A stretch of DNA of 64,000 nucleotides, from the NCBI GenBank assembly GCA_037043455.1, contig JAWPHD010000089.1, positions 124,001 to 188,000 on the forward strand. The letters run 5' to 3'. The stretch is from Cyrtodaria siliqua (lineage: Eukaryota; Mollusca; Bivalvia; Adapedonta; Hiatellidae). The notes below the pieces were generated by a model. It saw only the letters and a list, made by a program, of their open reading frames with translations. It did not search any database and was not told where the DNA came from. The position numbers were made by a program, and so were the translations under genes. Position 1 is the stretch's first letter, and each line of letters begins with the position of its first letter. Positions 33,400-44,963 of the stretch are shown one piece after another.

Positions 33400-34085
33400 G
33401 TTTATTATGGGGGAGCATATAGTCGCCGCGTTTTCCGTCCGTCCGTGTGTGCGGCAGGGTCACCATTAGAACAAACTAGTTAGAGGACCATAAGACGATG
33501 TTACATGCAAAATATCACAGCTCTATATCTTGTATTTTTGCAGAAGATTTTTTAAGATTTGTTAAATGAAACTGATAAGCCCCATTGCGGGGGCAATTAT
33601 GACCTCAGGTGCACCATTCGAACAAACATATAATGATGCTTCACATAAACTTGGGGTCGTCCGTGGTTGAGTGGTCTCAGATTTGAAATCACGTCCCTCA
33701 CCGCTGTGGGTTCGATTCCCCATGGGGCCAGGACTGTTTAATAGTATGTGAGTATCGAGCTATCCAGCTTGCTTGCGGAACGTCGGTGGTTCTACTCAGG
33801 TGCGCGCCCGTGCACGAAAAAATGCCCGGGTTTGCACCTGGGGTCTTCCTCCACCAATAAAAAGCTGGAATGTCGCCAAATGACCTTAGCTGTTGGTGCA
33901 ACTATAAAATCCAGTTTAATGAATTCATATAAGATATGGTTGAATTCCGACAAGCGGTTTCTGAGAAAAAGTCATCAGAAGCAAAAGATAACGACAACGA
34001 CAACGACGGACGACGGACATACGAACGACGAACGAAGAGTGATTCCAAAACATCACATTGAGCCTTCGGCTCAGGTGATCAAAAA
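33400..34085 (+). repeat. F5 tandem-type element with terminal stem-loop
   Basis: Begins with a CCGTCCGTCCGTGTG tract, contains degenerate units (CACCATTAGAACAAAC and CACCATTCGAACAAAC about 140 bp apart) and ends with GACAACGACGGACGACGGAC. The terminal hairpin has ATCAC/GTGAT and TTGAGCC/GGCTCAG around a 3-nt loop (34052-34079), then AAAAAC. A SINE-C is inserted at 33655-33905. Confidence 0.7.
33655..33905 (+). mobile_element. SINE-C, tRNA-derived
   Basis: The head has a good A box, TGGTTGAGTGG (33664-33674), and B box, GGTTCGATTCC (33709-33719). The long region between them suggests a class II (Ser/Leu-type) tRNA ancestor. The body continues with GGTGGTTCTACTCAGGTGCG and GGTCTTCCTCCACCAATAAA. 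It is inserted in F5. Confidence 0.75.
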
Positions 34086-35049
34086 CACTGACAGATGACA
34101 ACGATTTTTGAATTTTGAAGTCCCGATGAGTTTCTTGCATTTGAGATTTACTAAAACATGGCAGAGAAGTAACTGATAATAGAGTATATTGTGCTAAAAA
34201 TACAAACGCTATTAATTGTTAACAAGGGTCTTTTAAGAAAATCCATCTATACATAGTTGTTTTAATATTTATACAAGTGCACATAAAATGCAAAACGGTT
34301 ATAATTTTTACTACATTATTATACACTCTTAATGGGACGGGCCTCATCCTTTGACAAAAAACTAATAATCTAAATTTCCTTGTGCAAATGTATTTTTAAC
34401 AGCGATTTACAGTAACCTATAGAAATTCCCCCCACCCCCAAAGCATTTTCCAACTTGGTCATTGAAAAAGCATGGGAAGCTTGAATATTTACAGCCAGCA
34501 CCCTCCATGGCTGATCAACTCAGGTATTTAAATTGAGGCCCACTCTTAGTTTTTTATTTGTATAGCATTGCTATATTGAGGGTAAAAATAGCTTAACAAC
34601 ACTTTTTAATTTACTTGAATGAAGAAATATATGTTCATAATTTAGCTTTTGAATACAAAACTTATCTGGTATTTCTTAATTGTTTTGACCAAAAATCAGA
34701 GTACAACACAATAAATATACAAACTTCTTTAATGTGTTATTATTAGTCCTTTATTTGGTGAGCCTCATAATCTGTAGAAAAAATGAATATCACACTTTGC
34801 TCATTAAATTGTATGGCTAACAGTGATTTACAGTTACCTATAGAAATGCTCTCCCCCACCCAAATACAATAGGCTCGAAATATGTCCTTAAAGTCGTTTA
34901 TATTGTGTCTGTCGAGTTAAGATTCTCGAAATATTTAAGTTATATAAATATCTTTAGTCATGGTCATTGGTTTACATATTTTGTAAAGTTTGGCTGTTGT
35001 TGGCGGGATAGCTGTACTTTAAAACAAGAATACTGGTAGAACTGTCAGA
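34086..35049. other. Unassigned AT-rich sequence
   Basis: TTTGGCTGTTGTTGGCGGGA near 34985 recurs near 36450, immediately left of the 3-kb TIR element, so part of this is an old dispersed repeat. CAGCGATTTACAGTAACCTA-like words occur twice about 420 bp apart (34400 and 34820). No gene. Confidence 0.4.
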
Positions 35050-35950
35050 TGGATACTCCCCAAAAATGTATTCTCAACTTATCATATGACCTTGTATCAC
35101 CCAGCAGTCTTCAATTTGCAGTTCCATTAGTAGTTTTGGACTTTTGCTTTGGACAAGAATTATAAGTATAAAATTACAAAGCGCAATAACTCTAATTTGA
35201 ATGAAGATTGTTTGCAGATCTCTGCACTTTCTCATTGTTTGAAGTTCCATTGCAGTCCCATTAATCGTTATCGTAATGAGTTATGCTAAGGGCATAAATT
35301 ACAAGTATACAATTACAAAGGGCAATCATTCTATTTTGAATTAAGATAACAGTTATAGTTTTGTGCTCTACACTTCCTCTCTGACATTGCCCTTTATCCG
35401 TGTGTGAAGTTTCATTAAAGTCCCATGACTGTTTTTTGAGTATGCTCCCGACAAGAATTGTAAGTATAAAATGACAAAGGGCAATAACTCTAATTTGAAT
35501 GAAGACAGAGTTACGTTTTTTGCACTCTGCACTTCCTCTCATTGACCTCTATTATCGTGAGAAGTCTAAGTATAAACTTACAAAGGGCAATAACTCTAAT
35601 TTAAATGAAGACAAAGTTAGTTCTTGCACTTTGCACTTCCTCTCATTGCCTTCTATCATTGTGTAAAGTTTCATTGCAATCCCATCTGTAGTTCTGAAGT
35701 TATGCTCCAGACAAAAATTCTAAGTATAACATTACAAAGGGCAATAACTAATTTGAATGATGACAGAGTTACAGTTCTTGCATTCTACACTTCTTCTCAT
35801 TGCCCTCTATCTTTGTGTAAGTTTCATTGTAGTCCCATCAGTAGTTTTTAAGTTATGCTCCATACAAAAATGCATACAAAAGGCAGACGAACGGAAGAAA
35901 GAACAAAGCAGCGACTATATGCTCCTCTGAACATTTTCTGGGAGCATAAA
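35050..35950 (+). repeat. F6 tandem element with terminal stem-loop
   Basis: About five units of roughly 150 bp (AATTACAAAGGGCAATAACT, GCACTTCCTCTCATTG, GTTTCATTGCAGTCCCAT). A GCAGACGAACGGAAGAAAG tract follows, then a perfect 8-bp hairpin, TATGCTCC (35918-35925) with GGAGCATA (35941-35948), then AAAT. Confidence 0.8.
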
Positions 35951-36167
35951 ATCTAATCCACAAAACAACGAAAATATTAAACAGTTTATCAAAACTCTTT
36001 CCAGGTGTTCAGGTCATTTAATAATGTATATTACAGTATATGTACTGATTAAATGTATAGGTTTATTAACTTAAAATACCCGTGACTGAATATGCGTAAA
36101 ATTAATTATGAGTTTTGGGGTTTGGCTTGGCTATTTAAAGCTGTTTATATTGACTTTGTATGTAAGT

Positions 36168-36198
<31 letters not shown>

Positions 36199-36383
36199 AG
36201 ACTCTATGTTAAATTTGTTAACTCCGCCAAGCTTTCGGACTTACGTCCTTCATCAGGGCTAATTTACTACTCAATGTATACAAGTAATATATTAGCCCTG
36301 ATGAAGGACGTAAGTCCGAAAGCTTGGCGGAGTTAAACAATTTAACATAGAGTCTTTATTTTTTTAAAACGGTAATAGCGATC

Positions 36384-36412
<29 letters not shown>
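36168..36412. repeat. 73-bp-arm palindrome flanked by (AT)n
   Basis: The arms at 36191-36263 and 36291-36365 match almost perfectly as inverted repeats (centre words GGGCTAAT ... ATTAGCCC) with a 27-nt spacer. Runs of (AT)n flank the whole unit on both sides. The arms contain TTGGCGGAGTTAA and CTGATGAAGGACG words. It may be a head-to-head pair of the same element end inserted in an AT microsatellite. Confidence 0.85.
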
Positions 36413-36414
<2 letters not shown>

Positions 36415-37016
36415 TCGTCATCGGTAGGTTTAGAAATGGTGTTCATATGTTGTAACATTTGGCTGTTGTTAGCGGGATAGCTACTTTAAGATATACGATG
36501 CAGGAGCAAGCGTACCATTACATAAGCGTACCAGCGTATAAGCGTACCATTTTAGGAGCAAGCGTCCCATGTATAGAATATATAGTGGTAACAAAGGTGC
36601 TAATTTGTTTGTGGTTTGCAGTGCGACTTGATGATTATAATCGCGATAATTGCATGATAATTGCATGGTGAGATCATCTTTTATAAGATTTTTATAAGGG
36701 AATATGAATAATTTTTCACACGCTTGTTTTATTTTTGAGTAGTTTTATTTAATTAATATACACACAAGTTAACAAATAAAGATATAAAAGACAAATATAA
36801 AGTTTTACATACAAGACGCTTTACATTCAAGACAGAAATTAAAGATATTTACATTCTTTAACAGAACATTTGAAGATATTATTTATATAAGATTATATTT
36901 TTATTTCAACAATTAGCAATTTCATCAATAACAAGATAAGTTACAAATACTAAAGCAACAGATAGCATGACGTCATGTTCTACATGAAATCGCCGAACTG
37001 ATGTTGTAGCTGCTAT

Positions 37017-37953
37017 CTAGTTGTTTTCCTCGCCGTGATCGTCTGCTGTTGCCGGGATTGGTCCTAGTCCAAGTAGGTGGCTGCAATGTCGTAGAAGTCT
37101 CGATGTCGTTATGTCCCCATCTTCATATTGGTCCCATAGGTGAAACACGCAGCCTCGGTCAATCCCGCGTATATACTGCTTATGCGTGATCTCTGAAGGA
37201 AATGAAATGAAACTATAAGATAACAATATATTATTTTAATAAAAGAATAACTGTATTAAAGGGACACTGTCCGTAAGTAAGCAGATGTGGAGCATAACCA
37301 AATAACTGTCTGATTTTTATTCAGTGAAATATATACATGAAAACATGAGCATAGACACTAAGAAGTCTGTAGTAATACATTCGTGAGTTTGAAAAAAAAA
37401 AAGCTTAAATTATTATTTGTAAATAAAGTGAGACCCACCGTATTTACCTTTTCTGCGATCACGTGACTTCCATAAGCGCATTAGGTTTTGACCATAGTAT
37501 TTAGAGCGTAATATGTATAGCCCGCTTAGCTCAGTTGGGAGCTAGGTCGACCACTTTATGTTCACTATTATTACTGCGAGTGTAATTTTAGTTTGGGCTG
37601 CGAGTTCAAACGCCCGAAATGGTTTCTCTTTCTTTTTGTACCGCGATTGAATTCCGTCAAACAATCCTGCTTTAATTAGTAAATATTCAGTAATGTTTGG
37701 TGTGTAATGTGTGCGAACATAATTAGTGTGCGTTTTATAAGCTAAAAGTTACGGACAGTGTCCCTTTAAGTTATTTATTAAAGAATACTTTTTTATTATA
37801 ATTATTATTATTATAATTATTATTAGTAAAATAAACTAGGTCGAAATACAACACATATTGAATTAATAATACAAATATGTACGTACCAGTGTTGCCTCGT
37901 CCAGAAGGTACTGCTGAACAGTAAATACACAGGTATGTAGGCTTAGACATCAT
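37017..37953 (-). CDS. Two-exon gene of unknown function inside the 3-kb TIR element
   Basis: Exon 1 (37953-37887) begins MMSKPTYLCIYCSAVPSGRG and ends at ACTG|GTACGT. Exon 2 (37192-37017) follows a TTTCCTTCAG acceptor, encodes EITHKQYIRGIDRGCVFHLW and then a DQYEDGD stretch, and ends GEENN with TAG. The phase-1 junction joins them into about 80 residues. AATAAA (inverse of 36900-36905) lies about 110 bases past the stop, and an AT-rich TATA-like stretch lies about 60 bases upstream of the ATG. The protein carries two cysteines near the N-terminus (CIYC) but no domain I know. Most of the 694-bp intron is a nested MITE. It may be a captured host gene fragment or an accessory gene of the element. 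Confidence 0.4.
37260..37765. mobile_element. MITE in the intron, TTAA target duplication
   Basis: The TIR AGGGACACTGTCCGTAA is perfect at both ends, and TTAA flanks both (37256-37259, 37766-37769). A TTAA duplication is characteristic of piggyBac-type elements (established), although the AGGG start is not the usual CCC. The interior contains a tRNA-like half, GCCCGCTTAGCTCAGTTGGG at 37520-37539 with GCGAGTTCAAACGCCC further right, that is, A-box and B-box-like words split by about 60 bp. Confidence 0.8.
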
Positions 37954-38650
37954 TCGTTGTGGCTAAGTCTGGAGTGAATGCCGATTCAGCGATCTTATAT
38001 TTTATGTATATCATTTATGAGCGTCCACTTTCTTTACTCATTGAAATGTTTGTCCGTGTTGTGTTTCATTGCGCGTGTATCAAAATCTGAGCGTGTGTAA
38101 TTGTTTTAAAAGTCTTTTCTTTTTGAAAGCGTACTGCGGTTGTATCAGCCGACCGAAATCAAAATGCCAAAATTGAGTTAAATTAAATTCTGCAAATGAG
38201 GAATACTAGTATTAAGAACTGTTTATGTTATTATATTTTTATAGACATAGTATTAGAGAGAGAGATAATAATAAGTTGATATCATGGTATTGGATACTTT
38301 AATGGATAAATTAGTGTGCTTGGAAACTATACATTACTCTAAATGAACGCTATAAATACGGACGTAATACTATAAAGGTAAATAAACATTGTTACATGAT
38401 TTAAATAAATTATTTTAAAGATCATTAACCGAGTGAAGTGGATGCTTAAATGTACCATAAATAATGAGAACATAGTCATGAATACACATACAATATTACT
38501 CTCTTTTTTTTCATCATTTACCTCGGCATTCACTTAAATATCAATATATTATCAATAAAGTAATAATTTCACTGCTTATTATCAATGATCTATTATGTTT
38601 TATGTTCGATATACTAGATAATTGATATACCAATGAATCACTATATCATA

Positions 38651-39418
38651 CCCGTAGCCAGGGGGGGTGCGTTGGGTGCGTCCGCACCCACCTTTTTGGA
38701 CAAAAAATGCTCTATAGCTTCTGTCTCTAAATATAGATATAAAAGTCACCAGAATGCATGGTTTACCGTTTCAATTTCAAAATTTTCTAGGGGGAGGACC
38801 CGCTAACCTGCATGTATTGAGGTAAGGCCAATAAATGTGAGATTTCATACAAAAAATGCTCTATAGCTTCTGTCCCTAAATATAGATATAAAAGTCACCA
38901 GAATGCAAGATTTACCGTTTCAATTTCAAAATTTTCTAGGGGGAGGACCCCCTAACCCCCCACCTGCAGGAGGGGGACACCCCATCCCGCACCTACCCCC
39001 ATCGCCACTTCTCATGTATTGAGGTAAGGCCAATAAAAGAGAAATTTCATATAAAAAATGCTCTATAGCTTCTGTCCCTAAATATAGATATAAAAGTCAC
39101 CAGAATGCATGATTTACTGTTTCAATTTCCGCACCTACCCCCATCGCCACTTCTCATGTATTGAGGTAAGGCCAATAAAAGAGAAATTTCATATAAAAAA
39201 TGCTCTATAGCTTCTGTCCCTAAATATAGATATAAAAGTCACCAGAATGCATGATTTACCGTTTCAATTTCAAAATTTTCTAGGGGGAGGACCCCCTAAC
39301 CCCCCGCTTGCAGGAGGGGGACATCCGCTCCCGCACCTACCCCCATCGCCACTTCGTGGCTCAATTCGCCGCGTTTCGGCGATATCCGCACCCCCCTTTT
39401 CAAAAACCTGGCTACGGG
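38651..39418. mobile_element. MITE with CCCGTAGCCAGG ends and four internal repeats
   Basis: CCCGTAGCCAGG at the left is mirrored by CCTGGCTACGGG at the right. Four copies of a unit (AAAAAATGCTCTATAGCTTC, CTAAATATAGATATAAAAGT, AATTTTCTAGGGGGAGGACC) sit inside at spacings of roughly 130-215 bp. It is nested in the 3-kb TIR element, next to its right end. No target duplication was resolved. Confidence 0.7.
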
Positions 39419-39521
39419 CCTGTATATATCTATATGTGTGGTACGCTTGCTCTCGGAAAGTGGTACGCTTGCTCCCGGTACGCTTGTGCAATGGTACGCT
39501 TGCTCCATCATTCAAGATATA

Positions 39522-40850
39522 ACTCATAATGATGCAAACAAATTAATTCCACATGCCACTAGCGGATACAGGGGGCCTAAAAATTCCGGATCATACATGT
39601 ATGTACATGTTACTGTAGATAAAATATCAAACAATTTCGATGCACGCCCTCAGTATAAAAAAAATTATCCGCCCCTGCATGCCTGCAACTTATTTGCAAG
39701 TTAAGGTCCAAACAATGTCAAACAAAATTATACCAATTAAAACCAACAGTATTTTATAAAATAATATCTAAACAAATTAAAGTTTTGCAATATTTGCATG
39801 CTACGACGTTGGGGGCGAAACCCCTTGTGCCAAGTGTGGCGAACTCTGATTTTGAAACCGGTCTTCTTATTTCTAAATATACGCTCACATTATAATTTTG
39901 GAATACGCATATCATTATCTGCATACAATACTTACTTTCCGCTGCCAAACTGAGCTACACATGAGAAAACATCTTACTTTTTCATCGCGCACATTTAGAA
40001 CTTTAGAGCTTGAAAATAAAGCGCCTTTATGACTTGTGACGTCATGTTCTTTCTTTCCATATTTTCCGCCAAAATGTGTACACACTATCTAAATATCTAA
40101 AGTTATACTTAGAGTGCGCTAGTCAATATAAATGGTAGTGTTGAACAAATATCTAAGTCTGTATAAATCCTCTGTTGGGTTGGCATTCTCGACAATATAA
40201 AAGTTATCTATCAATAGTTGAATTGTTAATTCAATGTAAGGGAGGCAAATCATTATTTAACTGTTTTTGCTTATTGAGTTGTCTCCCTTACATTAAAATT
40301 ACAACCAACGGCGGGTAGTGAATTCCTTTTTAGTATAATCTTTATTTAATTATAAATCTTCAGTTATTTGTGTTTCATTTAATCAAAATCAAGCATTCGT
40401 TTCTTTATATGCTTTGTTTACATGTTATATTATGTGATTGTAATGCCAGAAATGGCCCAATAAATAAATATTCTATTCTATTCACTATCTATCTACAAGA
40501 TAAACTACTGCAACACTCGCTTTTCGAAGGCATAAGTGCGCGCTGTGTGGTTGTAAGTATTTAAAAAATGATAAGGAAAACAGAAATGTGAAGGTGAACT
40601 AAAGATGAAAGTGTTATTTTTGTTAAAAAGCCCGCCATACGTATGTTCCTTAGCTGTAAATACATACACGTTTTCCTAGGAGAGGAACATTATACGTTTT
40701 CTTTCGTTCCAATCCGTACTGTTAAATGTATTTATGCACTAATTCGAACCAAAACGTTCGACAAGAACAGTGAAGTAAAAGCATTATTATTATTAGTTCA
40801 CTGATAAGAACAAGGTGGCTTTAAACGATAAAAGACAGTGTAAAAACTTA
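39522..40850. other. Unassigned sequence with minor element ends
   Basis: CAGGGGGCCTAAAAATTCC at about 39569 and ATCCGCCCCTG at about 39667-39677 could be the two ends of a small CAGGGG-type MITE. TGTAAGGGAGG...CTCCCTTACA at about 40236-40292 is a short inverted repeat. A TGACGTCA word (a CRE-type sequence) is near 40038. No gene is supported. Confidence 0.35.
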
Positions 40851-41309
40851 CACATTTAGGGCATCTGGTGACTGCCAGTTTACATGGACAGCATAGCAAT
40901 GTTAGAGATGGCAGGTTATTCCTATTGTGCCCATCGCGTCAGGTATACCTTGACGTGTTCGTTGGCGGACGGACTATAAACCTTAGAATTACACACACAC
41001 ACGGCAGGTTATTCCTCTGCCAAACCTGCCAGGGGTGATAATCATATATTTGAAGCCCTGGCCAAACTGACAGCGGGAAAATTGAGTACTTGTAATAGTC
41101 TACTTGTGCATGTATCTGTCGCAAGTATAATGGATGCTGCAGTCTGGGTAATCTGGCTGGGTAATTTCATTGAGGTGGCATGTTTATAACAACTAATCCA
41201 TGTACAATTTTAAAGGACAGACAAAGTCGGGCATCAGAACGTCGGTCTTGTAGGGGCGCCATTTAAGGTCATTAAGCACGATAGTTACCACGACAATAAT
41301 TAGATTAAA
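40851..41309. other. Unassigned sequence
   Basis: GGCAGGTTATTCCT occurs twice (about 40912 and 41003). No gene or element ends are recognised. Confidence 0.35.
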
Positions 41310-42366
41310 ATTAGTTTTTAGTTGCCATTGTGTCCGTACGTCCATATGTCTGTATGTCCGTATGTATGTCCGTCTGTCCCGCTTTCTTGTCCGCTTAACT
41401 CCTCCTACATGTTTCATCCGATTTTCATGAAACGTCAGAGGAAGTATTGATCAGTGTGATGTCTGGAAGCGCATATTACAAGGACGTTCCGGTTGAATGA
41501 TTTTTGTCGGAGTTACGGGATTTCAAAGTGTTTCGAATCTTAAGCTTAAATTGTCCGCTCAACCTCTCCTACGTAATTCATCTGATTTCCATAATACTTG
41601 ATAGGAAGTATCAGTATGTTGTCTAGTATCCAGTATGTTGTCTAGTATCGCATATTGTCCGGATGTTCCGGTTGAATAATTTTTGGCGGAGTTACGTGAC
41701 TTTGAAGTTAGATAAGATAAGATAAGATAAGATAAATTGTATTTAAAGTCGGCAAGACACTTACAACAAAATAGCATAAGCCCTCAATAACATAAGCCCT
41801 CAGGGTCTTTTGAACCGACTATATCGAAGTGTGTTTCGATTCAAAAGCTTGTCCGCTCAACTCCTCCTATAAGTTTTCCATCCGATTTTCACGAAACTTC
41901 ATATACTTCGTCACAGGACGTATCAGTATGATGTCTAGTAGCGCATATCAGTTGAATGTTTTTTGGCGGAATTACGGGACTTTGAAGTGTTTCGAGTCAA
42001 AAGCTTGTTCGCTCACCTCCTCCTATGTTTTTCATCCGATTTTCATGAAACTTCACAGGAAGTATCAGTGTGATGTCTATTAGCGCATATTGTCAGGACG
42101 TCCTAGTTGAATAATTGTTGGCGTAGTTACGGGACATTGAAGTTTTTCGATTCTAAAGCTTGTCCGATCAACTCCTCCTAAGTTTTTAATCCGATTTCCA
42201 TGAAACTTTATAGGAAATAGCAGTATGATTTGTAGTAAGCATATTGTCAGGATTTTCCGATTGAATGAATTTGCTCGGGTCAACTCCTCCTACATGTTTC
42301 ATCCGATTGTATTTCACGTGTGTAACTTTATTCGGGGAGCATCCGTCGGTTCTACCGATCTCTTGT
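41310..42366 (+). repeat. F7 tandem element
   Basis: Starts with a GTCCGTATGTATGTCCGTCT tract, then about six units of roughly 150 bp (TCAACTCCTCCTACGTTTTT, ATCCGATTTTCATGAAACTT, AGGAAGTATCAGTGTGATGT, GGCGGAGTTACGGGAC). A (GATAA)n run interrupts one unit near 41708-41735. The right end has the small hairpin TCGGT-TCT-ACCGA (42347-42359). Here the GTCC tract is at the left end. Confidence 0.8.
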
Positions 42367-42451
42367 TTAGTTCAGCTATTAAAAATTTAATGGACATGGA
42401 AACCGTAAGAAAAATATCATCAGTAGGACATATCAATTAGGTAGCACTAAT

Positions 42452-42515
42452 AGACCAGACAGACAGACAGACAGACCGACCGACCGACCGACAGACAGAC
42501 TGACCGACTGATTTA
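42452..42515. repeat. (GACA)n/(GACC)n microsatellite
   Basis: CAGACAGACAGACAGACAGA runs into CGACCGACCGACCGACAGAC. Confidence 0.9.
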
Positions 42516-42533
42516 GAGATGTGCCGGAACTAT

Positions 42534-42755
42534 ACAAGGCGGTACCTCTGTTACCAAGTTTCCAAGGCGGTACCTCTGTTACCAATATCCAAGGCGGTAC
42601 CTCTGTTACCAATATCCAAGGCGGTACCTCTGTTACCAAATATCGAAGGCGGTACCTCTGTTACCAAATATTCAAGGCGGTACCTCTGTTACCAAGTATT
42701 CAAGGCGGTACCTCTGTTACCACGTATTCAAGGCGGTACCTCTATTACCAAATAT
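42534..42755. repeat. 27/28-bp minisatellite, eight units
   Basis: The unit is CAAGGCGGTACCTCTGTTAC followed by CAAATAT or CAAGTATT. GGTACC is palindromic and GGTAC/GTTACC give each unit internal symmetry. Several frames stay open through it only because of the repeat. Confidence 0.9.
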
Positions 42756-42959
42756 CTTATGTTTGTTATGTCGCATACTTTGCTTAAATTTTTATTCCTG
42801 ACATTGTTGTTTGTTTTGGTCGACTGTATTCTGTGAGTGCTGCTACAGGTTCTACGGGGTCATGCATGGCGGACGAGCTCAGCATGTGTCCCAATTGACT
42901 CTTTACAATTAAAACCAGTAAAAGAAAATATGTTACAGCTATGTACACGTATGTTGCTG

Positions 42960-43395
42960 AATATAGTGAAGATAGTATCTGTAGAGCATGTCTGGAAAAC
43001 AGTCTGGCTCTAAACTTCTCTAGGGTGGCTGTAGAGGTAATATTGAGCGGTAGTTAGTTTCAATCCCTGTTTCTTTTGGCCTCTGGTTCTACTGTCGCTT
43101 TGTCGGAGGAAGTTCTCTTTATTAATATCAACAAGTACATGCTAGATCTTGAAGAGCATAAGCAGCCTGCTTGTGTGTCGCCGTTCTTTGACGCTCTCCC
43201 ATTTAATCCCATGTAGCAACCAGGGTTTCTGTCTGTATAGCTGGTGCATACATATTGGGCAGTTTTACCTAGCTAGATGTCACATTGTCGTTGTGGGTCC
43301 CAGACTGGTGAGACGTACTCCATGGCGGGGTGTACCATAATGGGGTATGTGGCAGCTTTCACTGGTTTGGTGCACTCTTGGGTTTCATTGAATCC
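42960..43395 (-). pseudogene. LINE-3 fragment, 3' end of an RT ORF
   Basis: Minus-strand translation in pieces resembles the C-terminal region of a CR1/Jockey-type LINE: MVHPAMEYVSPVWDP, then a frame-shifted stretch with YVCTSYTDRNPGC and RRHTSRLLMLFKIQ-like sequence near 43200-43140. There are frameshifts throughout. It abuts LINE-A, which is in the opposite orientation. Confidence 0.6.
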
Positions 43396-44963
43396 ATAAA
43401 CATTGAGGTAATTTTGGACAAATACAAAATGGTTGGTTATTGGTGCATACAAAGCTCCATCTCTTAAAGACAATGTGTTTGAAGAAAACTCTAGCTTATA
43501 AGCAACCAACAAATATGATAACATTATGTTACTTGGCGATTTAAATTATAATGTACCAGAAGAAACTAAACGCCAACCACTTACTTGAAAAACATATGTG
43601 ATATGTTTGGTTTGGAAAAAATAAATCCAACATACTTTCCACGTAATAGCCAACCTACTCGTTTAGATGTCATTTTAACAAATAATAAAACAACTTGTGG
43701 TAAAACATGCAATTTTTCTTGTGGATTAAGTGACATTCATAATATCATTGCAGTACAATTCAAACTGGAGACCCAGGTTCTGAAAACAAAATATTGTAAT
43801 TATAGAAGTTTTAAGCATTTTGATACTGAACATTTTAATGAGGACCTAAAAACTGAACTGTGTAAGATAAAGTTTGATGAAGTTGATACTGATGATCTGT
43901 ATAATAATTGTAGTCAAACTTTTACAAATGTATCAGATAAGCATGCTCCTATAAAGAAGAAAAGTGTTTTACAGAAGGTAGTACCTTTTATGAACAAAGT
44001 TTTAAAACAAGCTATATACAAAAAGAGTATGGTTTTAAATAAATGCAATGTTAACAAATCCTCAGAAAACTGGGAAAATGTTAGAAAACAAAGAAATCTG
44101 GTTACCAGTCTTAGAAGGAAATCAATAAATAAATACTTTATAGAAAGATGTGTTGCGGGTGTAAATCCAAGGACTTCTGGCCTACTGTAAAACATTTCCT
44201 TACAAATAAAGGTAACAGGACACAAAAAGATACTATATTATGCGAAAAGGATGAACTTATTAATGATCAGCAAGAAGTGTGTAATGTTTTTAATTACTTT
44301 TTTGTTAATGTTGCTAAAAATATTGGTAATGATACTATAAACATAGACGAAACACATCCAAGTATTAAGAAAAAAAAGAAAACAATCTTAGCCAGGCACA
44401 ATTAAATTTTACACCAGTAAATACAGACTTTATTGAAAAACAAATAGATAAACTTCATATAAAAAAGAAACCGGGCATGACGGAATTTCAGCAAAACTAG
44501 TTAGGCTCGCCAATCCAACAATTTCAGTACCAGTAACAGTTTTGGTTAACAAGTCATTCTCTTTTTCAGTCTTCCCTAATAGTCTAAAGCTGGCACAAGT
44601 AACACCTCTCCATAAAAAGAATAGCACACTAGATAAATATATTTATAGACCAGTCAGCATATTGCCCGTCATGTCTAAACAATTTGAAAGATCAATGGAC
44701 TGCCAGATAGTTGATTTTTTTAAAAAACCATTTCAATGTATTTTTTTATCTGCTTTTAGACCAGGTTATGGTTGTCAAACTACCCTTTTAAGGATTATTG
44801 AGACTGGAAGGAGGCGTTAGATAATAAGACATACGTTGCAGCCACTTTAATGGATCTATCCAAAGCTTTTGATTGTTTGCCTCACGACCTTTTATTATTA
44901 AAACTTAAATATTACGGAGTATCACAAAACGCTCTCAACCTTATAGAAAGCTACCTTACAAAT

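Larger units (their letters stand above)
36496..39513. mobile_element. 3-kb TIR element with 8-bp target duplication, carrying a spliced gene
   Basis: The left end GGAGCAAGCGTACCATTACA is mirrored at the right by GGAGCAAGCGTACCATTGCA. Both ends hold several AAGCGTACC words over about 80 bp. The direct repeat AAGATATA lies immediately outside (36488-36495 and 39514-39521). An 8-bp duplication with subterminal repeats fits hAT or KDZ-type elements, but the TIR start is not CAGG, so I leave the superfamily open. Inside are a two-exon minus-strand gene and two nested MITEs. No transposase is recognised. Confidence 0.7.

Noticed and set aside
36240..36330. Hammerhead-ribozyme-like core (CTGATGA, GGAC-GTAA-GTCC stem, GAAA) in the palindrome arm
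   Set aside because: An extra A follows CTGATGA, and I could not find a matching stem III or a cleavage triplet after GAAA. The core words alone can arise by chance. A covariance-model search would decide.
39270..39530. Several overlapping 70-90-codon frames near the right TIR of the 3-kb element
   Set aside because: They fall in the MITE's G/C-rich right end and the AAGCGTACC repeats, overlap each other on both strands, and lack domains.
40030..40045. TGACGTCA as a promoter CRE for a nearby gene
   Set aside because: A single 8-bp palindrome is expected by chance, and no supported gene starts nearby.
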